Assembly: GCF_000002425.4 (NCBI RefSeq)
Contig: NC_037271.1
Span: 4,324,164 to 4,388,163 of the forward strand
Direction of reading: 5' to 3'
DNA from: Physcomitrium patens
Taxonomy: Eukaryota; Streptophyta; Bryopsida; Funariales; Funariaceae
Length of the DNA: 64,000 bases
The translations under genes and the position numbers were made by a program. Of this stretch, positions 54,116 through 64,000 are shown one piece after another; within the stretch, counting starts at the first letter, position 1, and each line of letters opens with the position of its first letter. Under the pieces are notes generated by a model. It was not told where the DNA came from and did not search any database. It worked only from the letters and a program-made list of their open reading frames with translations.

Positions 54116-55943
54116 TTACTTACTATAAAATAAAATAAATTTAATCTTGATTTTTTATTAAAAATATTTTTTAGTTATATTCATATAAAAATATAATCAA
54201 TTAAACCTCAATTCTAAAATAATTATCATAATGATATTATTTAATTCTTAATGTATTTTATCAAACAGTTCTTTTAAAATATATTACTTATGGTCTTCAA
54301 TTTGATGTTTTTATATCAAAAATCATTACTATCTTTACAGTGTGTGTATGTATATATATGTACATATAACTTAATGTGATAAGAATTTATACTAAAATAT
54401 ATACATAAAATTATGCTTAAAAAATATTTAATATTTTTAAGATGATAAAAATATTCACAATAAAAAGATATAATATAGTTTGTAATATGGTTTTTTTTTT
54501 TTTTTACTATTTTATTTTATTTTCAAATTTTAACTTGATTTTATAAAATAGGTATGATAAACATACAAAATAAATTCTTTCAATAAAAAAAATCTGAATT
54601 TTTCAACATTTTATTGAAAATAAACATGAAAAATATGATTTATTTGTGATGAAAAGCTTGTTATTTGTATAAACTTAAATTAATGTGTTATTATATTATA
54701 TTTGGTACCATATTTTAAACTTAAATATAAACATATGCCCTTAAATGACATTGTGTAGAATATGTAATTGCTAATAAATATGTACAAAGAAATTCCACAA
54801 TTTTTTATTAAATTTTTTTTTTTTTTTTTTTTTACTTTATGCTTTTGTTTGCAAACTTCAATTTTTTAGAATTTGAATATAACTTATTCCTAAAAACATA
54901 TATATATTATTAATTTTTATTTTTTAATTATAACTAGTTAATATTTTAAAGATATAATAATATGTATTGATATATATATATATTCTACTCTTAAAATAAT
55001 ATTATGCATTCAATGTCATTAAATTTTTAATTAATATTCTAAAAAATTTATGCCATTTACTATTGATTAAGTTTTTAGTTTGAAGATTTTTATAATTATA
55101 ATTTAATTATTTAATTAACTAATTTTATAATTTATTTATTATTATATTAAGAATAATAATTTTAATATTATATTTATTTAATAATAAAATCATAAAATTT
55201 ATGATCTACAATAAATTCAAGTACTACTTTATAGATGTTATTTGTAATTGCTTTAATAATTTGTCTTTGTGGTTTTTCATATAGTTTTTAGATTTTTTTT
55301 TTTTTTTTGTTGGACTTTTTTTTTTGTATTGATCTTTATTCATCTTTATAATCTCTCACAGAATATCTGATAAGTGTATATATCATTAAAATATTTATTA
55401 ATTTTACAAAATATTTAGATTGTAATTCATGATTAATATGCAGTAATATTAAATTCACAATAAAAAATGTCATTCTTATATGCATTTCACCAATACATTG
55501 GTGGACTTTTGACTTGCAATATGAAGTCATTAGGTCTTTTTATGACCTATAAAAGGTCACTTGCCTATTTAAGAGAAAATTTCAAACACTTTTTACTTCT
55601 TTTCAATACTTAAAAGTGTGGTTGGAGGCAAAGAAGCTTACAATGTTTTTAAAAGAATTTGGAGCTTGTGTATTTGGAGCTTGTGAACATCAAGCTTGAA
55701 AAATAAGATGAGTTTGTTGGACTATTATTCATTTATTTTAATATAACTCACATGTTTTAACACATTTACATTTGTCACATATTTCTTGAAATAATATAAA
55801 AAATGTAATTGCTATGGATAAAAATTTTAAAACTTTATTTGCATGTAACTTATGTAAAAATCATCCAAACTTTAAGTATGGTGATATTCAGAAATGGCAC
55901 TTAACAATAATGAGCATGATCGTAATGAGGTTTTGTTTCAAAA

Positions 55944-55974
<31 letters not shown>

Positions 55975-57590
55975 TTGTCTAGGAATCAATTTGAAGTTTA
56001 AACCTCAAAATCACACCTAAACTTTGAATTTACATATCTTTTTCATATGAAGTCCGTTTTTATTGATTTTTATTATTTTAGAAACCTTATAAGATTTAAT
56101 TTAATTTGTTTAATTAATATTCTTCAAATATTTACTATAATTTTCTTGTGTAGAAAATGTGTTCTTAAAGGTCTCCATTAACCTCAATTGGAATCATGAG
56201 TTAGTAAATCTTGAAACACAATCACAAGATGAGATTGAGGTTGAATTAGAATTAGCTCATAGTAGTGAATTTGGTAGAATTTACAAAATTAGGAGTTGGT
56301 TCTTTGCAAAGACTTTATGCATCATTTTAAGAATGTAGATTTTAAGAAATATAGGCCAACCAAATCACAATGTGTGTAAATCACTTTTGTATCAAAGAGG
56401 TAGAAAGTCATGACAGATGTTTTATGGAGAAGGGTTGTGCATAGGAACTAACAAAAAATTCAAGATAAATTGGAACAATTATCACTAGACCTTAATAGAG
56501 TACATGATTATGTAAAACAATACCCTCTAATTAATTGAGTTATTTTTCTATGAGCATATTGGACAATACAAACTATCCAGGAAGATTTTCAAGAATACCA
56601 CTAAATCAAACCATCTACCTACTATTGTTAAAATAGTTTTCTAAAACCTTGCAAGCTAAGAATACTAGAAGTCTTCTTTTTGACAATGAAATGATAGTAC
56701 CATTGACTAATTCATTCTAAAACTTCATATTTAATTTTTTGGATATTATACATGTAAATATCATATATTAAGATATTTTTAAACTTGTTGTGTAAATTGA
56801 ATACAATTATTTTTTGGCATTTTAATACTTAACAATGATATCTTTATGAATTACAGATGGTAATAAATTATCTATTGATTATTCTACCAAAAAATATTAC
56901 TTATTAATGAAGGTTGAAAATAATGATTTAGCTTCTAGAAGTAAGATTAGATTTAAATTTTTTCAAGTTGTTAGTAGTGGACATAATTAAGAGGATATTT
57001 GTTACAAAAAAATCATCGACTTAGACAAACAAAAGTTACAATCAATGGAATTGCACCATCTTAATATGATAAAACTTGAATGGAAAAGAATAGATAGTAC
57101 CACTACCATGGAATAGGTTTATATAAATTTTCTTTGTAGTTTGAGTGATATCATAAAAAAAATTAAAAATATCCTTTTAAACAAAAAATAGTTTGAATCA
57201 TCATCTATGACTTATTTATTTTAAGTAAGTATTATTATATTATTAAAAAATAACCATTAAGAAATCAATGTCATTTTATGTACCATTATTTGGTTGGTTA
57301 TTTTCTTATTTTATTTTATTATTGATATTCTTAGTGGATGATTTTCTTAATATTTATATTAATTTTTTATTTAAATTAATTATTATCTTTTTTTGTAAAA
57401 ATCATGCAATATAGGTAATTCTTACATTAGAGTTATAATTATTACTATAGAGGTAGAAATAGAATCAATTGAGATTATAATACAATTGACAATTTATAAA
57501 ATGTTTCAAAAGAGTCAAATAAGCAAAATATCAAAAACATCAACCTCGGCAATTTTAAAACACAAAATGAGAGTTGAAAAAAAAATCCTA
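52641..57590. other. AT-rich DNA, no assignable gene
   Basis: Mostly AT-rich sequence with (AT)n runs at about 54,078-54,111, poly-T tracts (54,489-54,504; 54,808-54,833) and an (AAAAC)n microsatellite (55,941-55,974). From about 55,810 to 57,000 the sequence shows longer broken frames on the + strand, probably belonging to the DNA transposon at 57,600-58,260, but I cannot assign a domain there. Confidence 0.5.
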
Positions 57591-57599
57591 TTATTTATT

Positions 57600-58260
57600 T
57601 AGTTATGAAATGAGAACATGTGTTTTAAAAAAATATTTGTTTATAATATTGATAAGAAGAATATTTTTGGATGAGAGCCTAGTCTTTATGATATAAAGCC
57701 ATGTAGAAATAATTTTCAACTTTGGTGATGTTAGAAGATATTGAATACTTTTGTTAAATTTTTTGAATATTTGTTTTAGTTTTTCTATACATTTGTCATT
57801 CAATACATGAAGAGTTGAAGAGAAATCTTCGTTTTGGACTAATTAATATTACAACGCAATTGATGTGTGTGCCTAAATAAGTTGCAATTATCTTAAGAAG
57901 GCTTTGGACAAGAGACACTTATGACTCTAGGGATAAACTTTTGGTGTGGATGACTCAACAAGTATGAAAGTTTGTAAGCAATTTATTATCACTTTAATCA
58001 ATATTATTTTGCCTTTACATTGGAAATAGCCAAAGATAAAAGTTTTATCAAAAGTAAAACTTAGGTTTGAAATGCTTCATAATATTGTCATTGACAAAAA
58101 TGATGTCATTCATAAGTTTATTATTCTTTGGATTCACCACAACTTGGGATATAGACAACAAGTAGTGAAAAATGTACCCCAAAGTAATAGTAAACAACAA
58201 AATTGGCAATTACAATACATTTATATCCATCCAAAACCAATTCACTTTAATGAATAAAAT
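57600..58260 (+). pseudogene. PIF/Harbinger (ALP1-like) transposase remnant
   Basis: On the + strand, VAIILRRLWTRDTYDSRDKL (57,881-57,940) continues after a one-base frame change as FGVDDSTSMKVCKQFIITLI (57,939-58,000), then LPLHWK-stop-PKIKVLSKVKLRFEML and HNIVIDKND. This is the order seen in PIF/Harbinger and ALP1-like proteins: a basic-aromatic R-L-W/A-T-G/R-D-T-Y-x-S box, FGV-x-x-ST-x-x-K, a W-P-x-x-x-x-L-x-x-VK-x-x-FE box, then G-x-ID leading into the first catalytic Asp. The frameshift at about 57,938 and several stops (for example TAG at 58,027) make it a pseudogene. The DDE catalytic part after 58,260 is not preserved. Terminal inverted repeats were not found. Confidence 0.6.
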
Positions 58261-59700
58261 TTAAGAGGGCATAATATTGCTCAAGGTTTAAATTTTATTT
58301 TTTAAATTGGTCGTTGGACTTGCACAAATGTTTTTTTCATCTTCAATCAAAATAGAACCTTGTTACAATCATGCTCTTCATTGGTAAGTGCCATTTTCAA
58401 AATGGTATTGCATTTAAAGATTAGATGATTTTTGCAAAAGTAATATGTAGATGAAGTTTTCCAAACTTCATCCATAATAATTCTTAAAAATTATACTTAA
58501 CAACTACAAGCTAATGAATGAGATATGTGACACAAAATATAAATGTGTTATAATATGTGAATTACATAAATGAGAAGGGTAAAAAAATTCTACATGAATA
58601 TTATGCATCGAGACCCCAAGTCAGAAAGTGCTTCACTTCCTTTAAAATTTGCACTTTGACATGGAAGTGCAAATTATAAAATTGGGTGGACTTTGCCTTG
58701 CGAGGATCTACTCTGTACGAAATTCCTAAAAACATCTCTACTTTTAGAAGACATGGGTTTACTAGATATCACATGATTGCCAGGATCAACATATGAGCTG
58801 TCATGTCGGATGAAACAGTTAAAAATGAAAAAATTAATTATTTATATAATATTGTTTTGCTTTTGACTATTTCAAGAATTTCAAGAGGTTAGGATGTCTA
58901 AGTGTGAGTTCTTTGTTACAAACATATTTTTTTTGCAAGACTTTTGGATCGTGGCCTTTTGACGTGGACTCATAAGTGTAATTCCTGAGAATTCTTAGGA
59001 TTATTGTGTGGAGAGATTGCACATGTACGTATCTTGTCATACAATTGATTATACATGTCAGAGATAAATACTGTGTAGATTGTATTTTGAATTGTAAATG
59101 TATTTATTTGGAATTGTTATCAACGTCTTAGATACAAAGTAACATGCTCGTCTTTAAAGAAATACTTAGTCTACAATTATTGTGCATATTTTATTTCGTC
59201 TAATCCCTCCCTCAGTCATGAGATTAAATCGAAACAGTGTATTCTAGTATGTCAGTGCCATATAAGATGCGAGACAATGTTGTAACAAAACTAACTAAAT
59301 GATTCAAGCGGTGCATATACATTGACACGGATCATAACTTACCCAGTTTTATAAAACTCGTGTCACCGAACCACGCTGATGAATCTCACCATTGAGTTCG
59401 AATGTGCCAATCAGGTCGCTGATGCTCGTAGTTAAGCAAGACTATAAGCATAATTCATTTTTTGACTTCATGATCAGTTTAGCACTTGACAATTTCCCTT
59501 GATTCCCAAAAATGGAGAATAATCTTCTTCGATATCAACAATTTCAAATCCAAACGCTTGCACACCATGTGCACATACGCATTTCATTCCTATTTAATTT
59601 GTAGATTTATTGCAGGTTGCACATAGAATTTCAGATGCATTAAAATAACAAACCCAAGGCGCTAACTAATTGAGATATATAACCTAAATCCACAATGCAA
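58261..59700. other. Transition DNA, no gene seen
   Basis: Composition rises from AT-rich to balanced near 58,600. Short words near 59,400 resemble parts of tRNA or 5S RNA genes but do not fold as either. No open frame with protein-like features. Confidence 0.45.
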
Positions 59701-60890
59701 GACTCGGGAACAAAAGCGGTAAACTGAAAGATTTGTTCCACAAAGACAGTTATCAGTGCATATTCACTACATATCCACATTACTTTACATCCACATCGTT
59801 TTTCGAGCACTAATCTAAAATCTGACCACTGTGTTTTGCTTGAGGATGAAAACACACGCGGCGAATAGCAAACAAGACTGTCAATATGACGTAGCAGGTT
59901 TATGCAACAAACTAGCAATCTTTTACATACCAGGAAGCCGATATCCATGCACATTGCATAAGGGTAACTTAGTTACATTCTCATTGAACTTGGTGGTGGG
60001 TATCAAGGTCGCAAGCCGTGTTAACGTTCTCACTGCTCACGAGAAACGAAACATTTAGGCTTTTCATGTTTCTGACTCCGAACGCCTTCCTGCTTGAGCT
60101 CGTACTGATTAGTCGCCGGTCCCGGTCAATTCAATGTTGTGGGCTAATTAGGTCTTGCCAAGATTTAGGGGTGGAGGCCAATAGCAAAAGTTGTACAAGC
60201 ATAAGCTTACACCAAGCATCTGCATAATCAGGCCTTTGCCCCTAAACATTGACAAGACCATATTAGCATCACAAATATTGCAACACCACACCGAAGGAAC
60301 TCCAACATCGCTCCAAGAAAAGTCCATGTGCAGCATTTCACAATGAATTCACTGCTATACACACAGCTTGAAACTCAACTCTATGAACGACGCTGCACAG
60401 ACATGCAAACGTCAAAGCAGAGAGATAACATGCGATGCTTCCAAGAAATAATGACAGATATTACAGATTTCCACAACTTAATTCCAGTATTGAGCGCAGG
60501 CGCTTTTTCTTATGCCCAATAGCCAAAAAGGATGCACATCTCAGCTAGGAAAAAAATGACCTTACAAAAACACGAAATGCATCATAAAAGCTAAGACTTA
60601 CAAATAAAACAAGGAGATAACAACGAAACAGAAAGGGGGAGGGGGAGGAAGAAGACGAAGGTGATACCACTGAATATAACCTTCAACACTTCACCGTAAA
60701 GATCGGCGAATTAAATATAATTTAATATAATTTAAAATTACTTAAAGAATAACAACGTGCAAGGGGCAACAAAATGCTACTTCTTACAGCCATCAACGAC
60801 AAAAATTGCTCTGTCCACAATCGCAGATAAGTCGATCATTCATACTCGCAATGATCAGAGATGTCAAACGAGACACATGAAAAAGACCGG
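59701..60890. other. Gene-island DNA, probable 3' flank of a minus-strand gene
   Basis: Balanced composition with open frames of 60-100 codons on both strands, none protein-like. A purine tract gaaagggggagggggaggaa lies at about 60,630-60,650. It is probably 3' UTR or intergenic sequence of the candidate gene at 60,923-61,138. Confidence 0.35.
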
Positions 60891-61158
60891 TCATGTACAT
60901 CGACGAATAAAGAAGTGAACACTTAAACCAGCCACGCGCCATTGCCCAAGGCGATACCCAAAACGAAGAAGCCAATTATAGATATGAACAGCAATGGGCA
61001 CACGATCTGAAAGAAAAATCGCCGTCATAATAGAGAGTATAGCACGAATATACGGCTGTATAAGTCAAGATATATGACAGTAAGAAGTTTCACTCACTTC
61101 TCAAAAACCTTGAGCCAAGCCTTGCCCTACTCCGACATAACACCCCCCGGAACATCAT
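60891..61158 (-). CDS. Candidate small two-exon gene, reading frame uncertain
   Basis: The minus-strand intron 61,007-61,097 has excellent signals: GAGAA|gtgagtg and gatttttctttcag|ATC. The downstream exon in phase 0 reads IVCPLLFISIIGFFVLGIAL then GNGAWLV and stop (60,923-61,006), a clear single membrane helix at a C-terminus. Just upstream, ATG at 61,138 gives MSE, a TAG stop, then GKAWLKVFEK. So a natural-looking tail-anchored protein would need that stop absent and one base more at the junction. The splice-consistent alternative starts at 61,158 (MMFRGVLCRSRARLGSRFLR) and ends at 60,891, 58 residues without a membrane helix. Either the gene is broken, the assembly has errors, or the membrane reading is chance. 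Family not recognised. Confidence 0.35.
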
Positions 61159-61302
61159 CAACTAACGACAACAGACGCAGCCCGAGAAAGATAGTCACCA
61201 CTCAAACTAGTGTCAAACTAACAACGAACGTACACACAGAAAGCACCCTCCCCATCACCACAAATTTCATTATTTTGAAAGACGAGTATCCAAACGCACC
61301 AC

Positions 61303-61337
<35 letters not shown>

Positions 61338-62450
61338 TCAACTAACCAACACACAACATCACATCCAGTACACACTTCCGCTCAGCCATGCATCCAAATT
61401 CGCCCTCAAATAGACTCCAACCAAACCAACTCCACCCCCACACTCACTCACGCACACTCTCTCTCTCTCTCTCTCTCGGCTCATCAAAAAAGAACGCCCA
61501 AATCCCCGTGACAACACAAACCCCCGAATCACGCTGCTCGGGGAAACGAATCGCACCCTCAATCTCAACGAAACAGGGCAGTCCAGATCTGTGGGCATTG
61601 TGTAATTGGCTCTCACGGCACACACACCTCCGCGGGCACACATCTAAGCCACCCCTTTGGCCTTTCCACGGGCTGGAATCGAGTGCTTGGGCGTGGACCA
61701 CATCCCGCTATGATGAGACGCTACCATTAAAGACCTTTCCGGATCAAGGGCAAGCTGTACCACAGCCTGAGGAGGCATGCAAAATCTGTCACCTGGCGAC
61801 ACCAGGATTTCAGTGAAGGGTAGATACGAGAATCGGTGGACGGTGGGACGGATTCTGTGCACAATCCGAGCCGTTTCCGCCAACCCTCGCGCCCTGCGTA
61901 AGGCCAATCCTATGCGCCCGCCCGCACAGATTATAGAACCCAACAACAAACACCCACCCGATGATGCACTTGTCAATCCCTCGATCCTGCCTTCTTCGAA
62001 GTCACGAGGCCACCCCCACCTCGCATCCCCTCGAAGAATCGTGTTGCAGAAACCTCCTTGTTCAATCGACACTGGCTCGAGACCACTGGGCCGTCAGATT
62101 TCCAGATTGAATCCTGGCCGTTACAGGATTTATTGGGAACGCATAGAGGGAACGGAAGGGAACCAGAGGCGGGCAGGTTGGAGGGCGGCAAGTTGGGAAC
62201 TCAGAACCCATTCCTGATTGGGCCCGCACGGATCCATATTCTACTCCCTCATTCACAAGGGTGCGGAAGTTTGTTCAGGGGCTGCCTCTCAATCCCAATT
62301 TTCAACCATCATTCTTGGTTCAAATTTTTTTTTTCGTTGCCATACACAACGGCACTCGTACATGTACACGATATTTTTTTTTCCCAGGAAGAATTTTTTC
62401 AACTTAAAAAATTTACTCATTAGTTTTTTCTCAAACACAGATATTATATA
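61159..62450 (-). promoter_or_regulatory. GC-rich region, probable promoter/5' leader of a minus-strand gene
   Basis: The most GC-rich kilobase of this island, with (CA)n (about 61,305-61,337) and (CT)n (about 61,459-61,478) tracts and many overlapping open frames on both strands that do not resemble proteins. Its position upstream of the minus-strand candidate exons suggests promoter and 5' UTR sequence. AT-rich DNA resumes at about 62,320. Confidence 0.3.
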
Positions 62451-62657
62451 AACAACGATTCAGAATTGATTATTTCTTTTTACAAGAAATTAAATAAGAA
62501 TTGGCTAAAATTTATTTTTTTATTTTTTTATTAAATATTTAAATTACACATAATTTATTAAAAATATTGTAAAATTTCTCTTCAAAATATTTTGTACGTC
62601 ATAAAACATTTTTTGTAAGCATTGTGTATCTAAATAGTTTTACAACAAAAAAATAAA

Positions 62658-62705
<48 letters not shown>

Positions 62706-62880
62706 ATACAATACAATACAATAATAATAATAGTGTGGTCATAAAAGATACCACTAAAATGAGTCTTTATTATATATAATGGTAAATACCACATATGAAC
62801 TATCATCAAATCAAATCAAATTCTTATACAAAGTACCAAATTTTACATCCATACTCTTAATAAAAATCTAATTCTTTGAA
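62451..62880. other. AT-rich DNA with (AT)n
   Basis: Non-coding. (AT)n run at about 62,661-62,697 followed by ataca/ataat repeats. Confidence 0.6.
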
Positions 62881-63375
62881 GAAAAATTTTACATCTTAGT
62901 CAACATTGCATCCTTGCTTATCTAATGCAACACTATTATCTTCTTTTACAATTATATATTAGTAATTTTTGCACTTAGTTTTGGTAACTCCAATAAAAAA
63001 AATATATTTAGTTCACTATACTTTGGACATGCTTCTTTGCATAGTTTTGGTAGTCTCACTTGTATATGTTTTTTTTGAACAACTTCTTGTCTTTGTTGTA
63101 AAACTTTGAATCCACCAAATTTTGGTGCAATTAGATTCTTTCCACCATATTCTTATTTATTATCTAATTTTTTCTTCTTTTTTTGGCTTTCAAATCTAAA
63201 TTTAGTATGTATAACTTGAACTTGTATAGTAGTGATACTACTACCTTCTCTTGGCATAGGGATTTATAGAAGTCTTAGTAATAAGTCTTTTATATCTTTT
63301 AAAAGTTCCAAGATTGATTCTATTGCTTTATTGAATGCATAATATTGTTCCATTGTTAAGGCCTCCATCTTATTT
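62881..63375 (-). pseudogene. Gag-like or other retroelement ORF remnant
   Basis: The minus strand from 63,372 reads MEALTMEQYYAFNKAIESIL then ELLKDIKDLLLRLL, a stop, then PMPREGSSITTIQVQVIHT and, after further stops, NLIAPKFGGFKVLQQRQ. The first part has the helical, charged look of a retroelement gag N-terminus, but no zinc knuckle or polymerase is seen. It is interrupted by several stops. Family assignment is a guess. Confidence 0.35.
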
Positions 63376-64000
63376 ATTGTCATCAAATTAGTTATTTTAA
63401 ACAACTTGCAAACTTAAACATCATGCCTAAGAATCTAAACTCTACTATCTACTTTGTTGCTTGGACCATCATATGATCCATTATTTGAGCCATCATCAAG
63501 AACATCTTTTCCTCAAATGAAAAAAGCCACTATTTTTATATGTGTTTGATAATAAATCTAATAGATGTAGATATTTTTCATTAACAATCCATTTCACAAC
63601 CCATATATATTTATACATAGGATCATAATCATTACATTCACTACATTCACGAAATAAATTAACTATATATTATTTTATTGAAATATTTGGATTTCAAAAG
63701 GCAAATTCTATGCATCATGCATCAAGAACTTCTAAATTTGATAATTGGTCTTATTTGTAACATTCAATTAACTACTTAGCTCTTTACAACGATAATGTTT
63801 GTTGTTTGTTTCAATCTCTTAAAGAATACATCTCTTATTTACTCAATATATCGGCATCATTATAATGTTGTACCAAAGTGATTCTTCCAAAGAATATCGA
63901 TCTTATATTTTGTTTGTCTATTAATATAATGATGAATTCATAAAGTCATTAATTCACCTTTCTATTTAAAAGAGAATATTTTACATATTTTCACATGCAT
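63376..64000. other. AT-rich DNA to window edge
   Basis: Broken minus-strand frames continue to about 63,640 and may belong to the same remnant. Nothing else is recognisable. Confidence 0.45.

Noticed and set aside
59380-59460. Words resembling a tRNA T-loop (gagttcgaatg) and a 5S RNA box (tagttaagc)
   Set aside because: No acceptor stem, D-arm or anticodon arm can be paired around them, and the 5S internal control region is incomplete.
61074-62217. Overlapping frames of 121-146 codons on both strands
   Set aside because: GC-rich sequence opens all frames. The peptides contain TYTYTHTHTHT and SLSLSLS microsatellite products and no recognisable protein features.

Overview
The window is nuclear DNA of a land plant. 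Two intron-rich genes of plant type lie in short islands of ordinary base composition, and the islands are separated by very AT-rich DNA full of (AT)n runs and decayed transposons. The γ-tubulin protein reads as a land-plant sequence. The compact introns and strong island/AT-desert mosaic fit a bryophyte, perhaps a moss, but the species cannot be named from the sequence alone.

Layout. 1-9,800: AT-rich repeat DNA with three copies of one LTR family (1,655-2,216; about 4,999-5,420; about 7,570-7,890). 9,800-29,500: the main gene island. It holds a 21-exon WD40-repeat gene (+ strand, CDS 11,664-19,350, with a probable 5'-leader exon and a 1.4-kb leader intron upstream), then the complete γ-tubulin gene (+ strand, CDS 22,120-25,465, 11 exons, 475 residues), then about 4 kb with no gene I can defend. 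29,500-34,400: AT-rich DNA with a 72-bp tandem repeat. 34,400-38,450: a second, smaller GC-richer island with a G-run cluster and the terminal exons of an unidentified minus-strand gene (36,372-36,743, possibly starting at 37,152). 38,450-58,600: AT-rich DNA. It contains a decayed but structurally complete 6.3-kb Ty3/Gypsy chromovirus (45,374-51,699, minus strand, 5-bp target duplication), two more LTR copies of the same family (43,557-44,085; about 52,215-52,640) and a broken PIF/Harbinger transposase (about 57,600-58,260). 58,600-62,450: a third island with a possible small minus-strand gene whose reading frame looks broken or mis-modelled. 62,450-64,000: AT-rich DNA with a gag-like remnant.

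How it works together. The WD40 and γ-tubulin genes are head to tail on the same strand, about 2.8 kb apart from stop to start, and nothing shows co-regulation. γ-Tubulin nucleates microtubules. The WD40 protein is likely a β-propeller scaffold of unknown partners. The rest is mostly the fossil record of one chromovirus LTR family plus a DNA transposon. I did not find a convincing new biological system. The more unusual points are a GC-AG intron in γ-tubulin, a conserved hairpin and a conserved palindrome in the LTR family, and two minus-strand gene candidates without a recognised family.
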